Below are positions 58,959-64,000 of a stretch of DNA of 64,000 bases, in pieces. The first letter of the stretch is position 1; each line of letters starts with the position of its first letter. The translations under genes and the position numbers were made by a program. This DNA comes from Chrysaora quinquecirrha (lineage: Eukaryota; Cnidaria; Scyphozoa; Semaeostomeae; Pelagiidae): positions 124,001-188,000 of the forward strand of contig JACTAT010000020.1 of the NCBI GenBank assembly GCA_014526335.1, written 5' to 3'. Under the pieces are notes generated by a model. That model saw only the letters and a list, made by a program, of their open reading frames with translations, was not told the origin of the DNA and ran no database searches.

Positions 58959-59261
58959 CGGTCTGAAATTCTCACAATTTAATGAAAAACCTGAAAAATT
59001 GAACATTTAAATCAATGTTTAAACACACTTTTAATCACTGGAAATAACATCATATGTTAACACTACTTAAGCATTATGGGAAGGGTCCAACCTCCGGGAT
59101 CCCCAGTCCCAAAGTCCCACCATAGGGGTCCAGTGTCCTGGAAAGATAGAACAGAGTAAAACACACGTTTGTTGCAATCAGGCCTAATCTCCAAAGTAAC
59201 TTTACTCCAAAACGAGACAGCTAATAACAATGCATGATGAAAGTTAACGAGTCCCCTTTCT

Positions 59262-60386
59262 CTAACTTATTGCTAACAATGGAACAAAACAAAAACAATT
59301 TAATAGGCAATGAGTTATGAAAACAGCTTGTAAAAGAAGGACCGACATTCTTAGCAAATAGCTAACTGTCATATTATGTGAAAATGAAAAAGCTTGCTGA
59401 AGTGTCCTTTTTCCGGCTTCCCGCTTTGTGAGACTATCGGCTAATTGTTTATCAGCGGTTATCCAGTTAATAGAACTTAATTCCTTTCTCTCCATCACTT
59501 GTTTGATTGATGCTATATCAATGCACAAACGTTCTTCAGCAACAAGCTTTGTTGATATCAACTTTTCATAGAGTGATTTATTGTTAATATATCAAGCAAT
59601 GGGAAGACACTTGATGCTGCAGACTTCTTTGATAACAGATGCAATGTAAAGAGCAGTATCTCAGCCATCAACTTACGCCAGAGACTCTGCGGCCAAATTG
59701 ACCTTGACAACCTTGCGGATTCACTGAGCATCATACAGTTGGACAGCATATCCCGCACCAACAAGTGGGATGACAAACAAAACCTTCTCCGATTGAAACC
59801 CCATAAACTAAATTTGCATAAGATGAGTCAGAAAATGCTACTAGACGAAGTTCTTCTGGTTTACCAAGGAATGGAAAACGAATGTCAACATTTACGCCTT
59901 TAACAACTTTGACAACTTCATTTGCTTGTTTCAGATATTCTACTATGGCATTCTTTACGGACATTGTCAAGTCAAGAACATCATACGAAATACCCGGCCT
60001 GTACTGGGTTGCCTGTACTAACCAACTTAGCTGACCAGCTGCTTCACGCAATGAGTTTCTTTCCGTTGTACTTAGTTCATCTTTTGGTTTTTGCAATCTC
60101 GAGGTAGCGATATTTATCTGGCACAAATCGTTTGCATATTATTGCTGATTCAGTAAAATGCCATCATTGGTATGTTTGACATTCAGACTTTTTGTACTGA
60201 AAGGTCTCATCTTTTTTTGCCACAGGGAAATGTTAGACGAATATTGTCAATGATTTTCCCTTCAAATATGTCTGTGCCCACCCAAAGAAAAATCATCAGC
60301 GTGAATTATGAATATGCCTTGTATACTATTGTCAAAGAGCCACATGAAAAACCCTGGGTCTGCTGATGCTTGCCGGCATCTATAAA
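59262..60386 (-). mobile_element. Ty1/copia retrotransposon fragment (RT to RNase H), decayed
   Basis: Minus strand: ADPGFFMWLFDNSIQGIF and IHADDFSLGG (RT catalytic box, normally YVDD) at about 60270-60386. Then follow SWLVQATQYRPGISYDVL and LVAFSDSSYANL (RNase H Asp) at 59740-60126, and VAEERLCIDIASIKQVMERK and DKQLADSLTKREAG at 59370-59540. Several frameshifts. It is cut at 60386 by the DIRS terminus. It lies about 250 bp upstream of the RAD17 start, so it borders the RAD17 promoter. Confidence 0.88.
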
Positions 60387-60463
60387 GCAATTTAAAAATT
60401 GTACAAGGGTACTTGTACCTGCAGTGCAATTGTAATTGTATTTCCCATACGACATGACGCCAC
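60387..60463. repeat. DIRS terminal inverted repeat, outer arm (77 bp)
   Basis: Perfect reverse complement of 60708-60784, starting GCAATTTAAAAATTGTACAA. It is directly adjacent to copia RT sequence, which marks the element border. Confidence 0.88.
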
Positions 60464-60707
60464 AAGATGCCACAAGATGCAGTTTGCCATGCAAACACCC
60501 ACGTGACAGCATTTTTTCACCATATAGCCTCATTTTGATTAAGCCTCGTTTTCATGTTGCCTATAAAGCGGCGCCACGCCCCAGCATCAGTGTCATTTGG
60601 AATTTGTGAGCTAGACAGCTACAATCCAAGAAGGTTTGCTGCAACTATAGGGCGGGAACCTGTAAAGACAACTGAAGAGCATCATAAATACCCCAAAATG
60701 GGAGGGT

Positions 60708-60784
60708 GTGGCGTCATGTCGTATGGGAAATACAATTACAATTGCACTGCAGGTACAAGTACCCTTGTACAATTTTTAAATTGC
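60708..60784. repeat. DIRS inner complementary arm (77 bp)
   Basis: Perfect inverted partner of 60387-60463, separated from it by 244 bp and starting 8 bp beyond the recombinase stop codon. Likely the internal complementary region used in circular-junction formation. Confidence 0.85.
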
Positions 60785-60792
60785 ATTTCCCA

Positions 60793-61806
60793 TTACTCCA
60801 TGACGCCACAAGATGCAGATGTACCACCAACAGACAAAACCTTCTTGGCTACCATTGCTGTAGGCGATGGACGATTGTAGAATCGTAGAAATGTCGATTC
60901 AGAAGACCAATCTCCGACTCGAAGTATATCTGCAATCGAGGCACCATTAGAAGCAGCTGCTGATGAAGATGCTGAACGGAAGGAATGTCCTTGAAATGAT
61001 GATATGTCTATCCCTGCTTTTTGAAGAATGCATTTTAACCATCTACTCAGAGTTGATGATGAAACTGGTTTGTGTGGTTTATTAACTGACAAAAATAACA
61101 AATTGTTCGAAGAATTGTTGTCTCTGAATTCTAGAGTCATCCTTTCATAATGAATTAAATGAGTAACGACACAAAGACTTGTATCCTCTGAGAATCCAGG
61201 AATAAAAATTTCTTTTTTGGACTTATTTGGTCGAGATGTTTTCGTAAGAAGTGGAATGGAGAACAGAACTCCATCATGCTTGTACACTCGATAATTTAAA
61301 TCCAACTTACGTAACGAGTTTGCCCTTTCAAAGGACGTAAGAGCCAGAAGCGCTAAAAGTTTGAACGACAAATCTTTAAGGGTAAGTCCATCCAAAGGAT
61401 ACTGTGACTTCAAATACTCCAACACAACAGAAACATTCCAAGTTTCGCGATACTTGGGCTGTGGTGGACGTAACTCAAACACACCCTTCATAAAGCGCTT
61501 TATAAGAGGATGAGAACCAACAGGAATTCCATCAACCACAACGTGAGTCACAGAAATAGTACTTCTATATACATTAATGGACCGGTACTGAAGACCTTTG
61601 TCATAATATAAATGTGCTAAGAAATCCATAATAACAGTTAGAGGACAAGAAACTGGATCTTCCTGTTTTGTGTCACACCAGCTACAGAAATATCTCCACG
61701 ATGAGGAGTAATGAGCTTCTGTGCTTTTCCGCCATGATGAGGATAGTATTTTGGACACCCTTTCTGGAACTTGCTGCAAGTCAAAGGATCGCCTGAAACA
61801 GGCCAT
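60793..61806 (-). CDS. DIRS tyrosine recombinase (337 aa, intact)
   Basis: Catalyses integration of circular DIRS DNA by phage-integrase-type chemistry. The N-terminal SAM-like part has SSSWRKSTEAHYSSSWRYFC. The catalytic part has the first Arg in LTSFERANSLRKLDL, the box GHSFRSASSS (H-x-x-R) and the Tyr in STFLRFYNRPS. No stop or frameshift interrupts it. It begins 28 bases after the RNase H stop, as is usual for DIRS. It is intact although the RT part upstream is broken. Confidence 0.93.
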   Translation of the reverse strand: MACFRRSFDLQQVPERVSKILSSSWRKSTEAHYSSSWRYFCSWCDTKQEDPVSCPLTVIMDFLAHLYYDKGLQYRSINVYRSTISVTHVVVDGIPVGSHPLIKRFMKGVFELRPPQPKYRETWNVSVVLEYLKSQYPLDGLTLKDLSFKLLALLALTSFERANSLRKLDLNYRVYKHDGVLFSIPLLTKTSRPNKSKKEIFIPGFSEDTSLCVVTHLIHYERMTLEFRDNNSSNNLLFLSVNKPHKPVSSSTLSRWLKCILQKAGIDISSFQGHSFRSASSSAAASNGASIADILRVGDWSSESTFLRFYNRPSPTAMVAKKVLSVGGTSASCGVME

Positions 61807-61834
61807 GCGGCTAATCGAAGGTGACTGTCCTTCG

Positions 61835-62632
61835 TTAGAAATCTTGGAGCTTGATGACCCTGTGGAACAGCCACCAAATCCGATACGGAGGAAGTAACAG
61901 AGGTCTGTCTCTCAACATGGTCAGTAGAACTGGGTACCATGGTCTCGATTTCCATACAGGAGTTACAAGAATTGCCTTCGCTTTCTCGTCCCTTATCTTT
62001 AGCAAGCATTTCGAAATTAGATTCATTGGGGGAAATAGATAACTGAGTTGAAACTGACCCCAATCCTGTGTCAGTGCATCCGTTGCAAGAGCTAGAGGAT
62101 CTGGTATCCAAGTAATATAACGACTTACTTGCTTGTTCACTGCTGTCGCAAACAGGTCCACCTCTGGCATTCCATAAACTGCCACAATCTGGCGAAACAC
62201 TTTTGAATTCAGATGCAACTCTGTGCTTATTGAGACTTCTCTTGATAAACAGTCTGCTTCGACGTTCTGTACTCCCGGTATGAAAATTGCGGAAAGATGT
62301 ATCTTTCTTTCCTGGCACCATTTCCACATGTCTACAGCTAGTTGACACAGCACTGGAGATCTCGTGCCTCCCATTTTGTTGACATATGTCACAGCAGTCT
62401 TGTTGTCCATGCAAAGCTGAACATGGAGACACCTTTGAGCTGGCAAAAAAGACTTGAGAGTTAGAAACGCGGCTAAAAGCTCTTTTACGTATATATGAAG
62501 ACTCTCTTGCTCCCTGGACCACGTGCCTCGAACCTGAAGATGATCGAGGTGGCCCCCCCAACCTTTGTTCGAAGCATCCGAGTGAATGATGATGTCCACA
62601 GGAGGGAAAGTGATAGGTCTTGGATTGCACAG
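61835..62632 (-). pseudogene. DIRS RNase H and connection domain, cut off from RT by a TAG
   Basis: Encodes IIIHSDASNKGWGGHLD (first Asp), VKELLAAFLTLK (Glu), LCMDNKTAVTYVNKMGG (Asp), HLSAIFIPGVQNVEADCLSR, then EVDLFATAVNKQVSRYITW, the DIRS-specific tail. All RNase H acidic residues are present. An in-frame TAG at 62633-62635, right after REEILWWRDSL, separates it from the RT remnant, and a frameshift lies further upstream near 62840. The larger 338-codon frame at 61638-62654 is an out-of-frame shadow. Confidence 0.88.
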
Positions 62633-62957
62633 CTATAGAGAATCTCGCCACCAAAGAATTTCTTCCCTGGAAGAAGGAGACAGAGAAAGTTTTACTCCAT
62701 ACGAGACCTTACATGGCAAGCCTCTTGGAAACCTTGATGATTGCAGATGCAATTGACGATTAAGGTCTCTTTGTATGTTTCGAATATGAAGAGGTGCCTC
62801 GAGAACTCCATGCCGTGTTGCTGAGCAGGTGCCTAAAACCGAGCTAGTTGACGTAGTGTTACTAGGGACGAAGACAGCAAATCTTGAGATAGGCTCTTAA
62901 TATGTAAAATCTTTTCCTAGGAAGCTCTAGTGTATGTTGCACTGAATCTAGAACCAT

Positions 62958-63457
62958 NNNNNNNNNNNNNNNNNNNNNNNNNNNNNNNNNNNNNNNNNNN
63001 NNNNNNNNNNNNNNNNNNNNNNNNNNNNNNNNNNNNNNNNNNNNNNNNNNNNNNNNNNNNNNNNNNNNNNNNNNNNNNNNNNNNNNNNNNNNNNNNNNNN
63101 NNNNNNNNNNNNNNNNNNNNNNNNNNNNNNNNNNNNNNNNNNNNNNNNNNNNNNNNNNNNNNNNNNNNNNNNNNNNNNNNNNNNNNNNNNNNNNNNNNNN
63201 NNNNNNNNNNNNNNNNNNNNNNNNNNNNNNNNNNNNNNNNNNNNNNNNNNNNNNNNNNNNNNNNNNNNNNNNNNNNNNNNNNNNNNNNNNNNNNNNNNNN
63301 NNNNNNNNNNNNNNNNNNNNNNNNNNNNNNNNNNNNNNNNNNNNNNNNNNNNNNNNNNNNNNNNNNNNNNNNNNNNNNNNNNNNNNNNNNNNNNNNNNNN
63401 NNNNNNNNNNNNNNNNNNNNNNNNNNNNNNNNNNNNNNNNNNNNNNNNNNNNNNNNN
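62958..63457. other. Assembly gap (500 N)
   Basis: Exactly 500 N, a round number that suggests a placeholder. It interrupts the DIRS RT domain. Confidence 1.
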
Positions 63458-64000
63458 CGCGGTTCTTTCTCCGGGGTGACTGGTGCTTTGGCTGGAAACT
63501 GCGTTTTCCGCTTCAATCACCGATCTTTAAGGTGTAGTTTTAATTCAGGCAGTTAGAGGGCTAATGCATTAAACGCCCACTTCCTGAGGTAGATCCTTGC
63601 TAGTATTAAATGTTTTTGTGGACTCAAAAGCAAACTTTGGCAGATCAAAGGAACACAATGCGTTGAGCGCAACAAACAATATAAGTCCATCATGAAAACA
63701 AAACATTTCAAAATCAAGAACCAATCGAAATTTTGAACACATTTCAGGACCAAAAAACATTTAGAATAATACGGCTTGCATTATATGAGCAGAAAAGGCT
63801 TCGTCCAAAGAAGCGCATTTCTAGGCACAACAGGGCAGCGCGGAACCTATTCATAAACATTCGTTTATGTGGGTAAGTACGGAGGGCAGAACAATATGGA
63901 ACTCATTGATTCAATGAAACAGAGTTTTCATTGTGTGCATATTGAATAGTAATTCCTACAAAGATAATAGAACTTCCTATCTTTACCTATCCTATACAAC
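63458..64000. other. Post-gap sequence, no feature recognised
   Basis: No protein family was recognised. It may hold the remaining 5' part or flank of the DIRS element, but nothing in the sequence proves this. Confidence 0.4.

Larger units (their letters stand above)
60387..62957 (-). mobile_element. DIRS-type retrotransposon (tyrosine recombinase), partial
   Basis: Minus-strand order: RT thumb remnant (LGTCSATRHGVLEAPLHIRN, about 62680-62840), RNase H, tyrosine recombinase, then an inverted repeat at the end. DIRS elements use a tyrosine recombinase instead of an integrase and have inverted termini plus an internal complementary region, as seen here. The other terminus lies in or beyond the assembly gap. 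Confidence 0.9.

Noticed and set aside
61638..62654. 338-codon minus-strand frame overlapping DIRS RNase H
   Set aside because: It is in another frame from the recognisable RNase H and reads Ser-rich noise; it is a shadow.

Overview
The window is animal nuclear DNA: AT-rich, with genes split into many short exons by GT-AG introns, no operons, and a dense load of old transposable elements. Three nuclear genes can be rebuilt exon by exon, and every splice phase closes. The mix of elements (non-LTR LINEs, Penelope-like GIY-YIG fragments, Ty1/copia, DIRS with a tyrosine recombinase, many short inverted-repeat elements) together with conserved animal exon structures suggests an early-branching metazoan, most likely a cnidarian. 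That assignment is inference; no species is claimed.

Layout. 1-12 kb: a decayed LINE, a fold-back element carrying minisatellites, a Mutator-like long-TIR element, and several copies of a repeat family that carries microsatellites at fixed internal positions. 12.1-23.5 kb (+): a complete 10-exon gene for the catalytic subunit of cAMP-dependent protein kinase (351 aa), with several inverted-repeat elements in its introns. 23.5-31.4 kb: 3' flank, a long degenerate TTAAGA-like tract, a 5'-truncated LINE on the minus strand, a Penelope-like fragment and a piggyBac-like MITE. 33.3-41.8 kb (-): a 3-exon gene for the twin-CX9C complex I subunit NDUFB7 (99 aa), whose two introns are full of mobile elements, including a Penelope-like GIY-YIG remnant followed by a hammerhead-like motif. 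42-48.6 kb: a recent tandem plus inverted duplication of the microsatellite-bearing repeat family, with ATC, GA and AGGT arrays and a 73-nt tRNA-like module. 48.9-59.0 kb (-): a complete 19-exon gene for the checkpoint clamp loader RAD17 (625 aa). 59.2-64 kb (-): a decayed Ty1/copia element interrupted by a DIRS element with an intact tyrosine recombinase, a perfect 77-bp inverted repeat and a 500-N assembly gap.

The three host genes have unrelated jobs (cAMP signalling, mitochondrial respiration, DNA-damage checkpoint) and show no sign of joint regulation. Most of the remaining sequence is transposon-derived. The most unusual features are the repeat family with interchangeable microsatellites in fixed slots, the fold-back elements whose arms consist of minisatellite, and the hammerhead-like cores linked to retroelement remnants.
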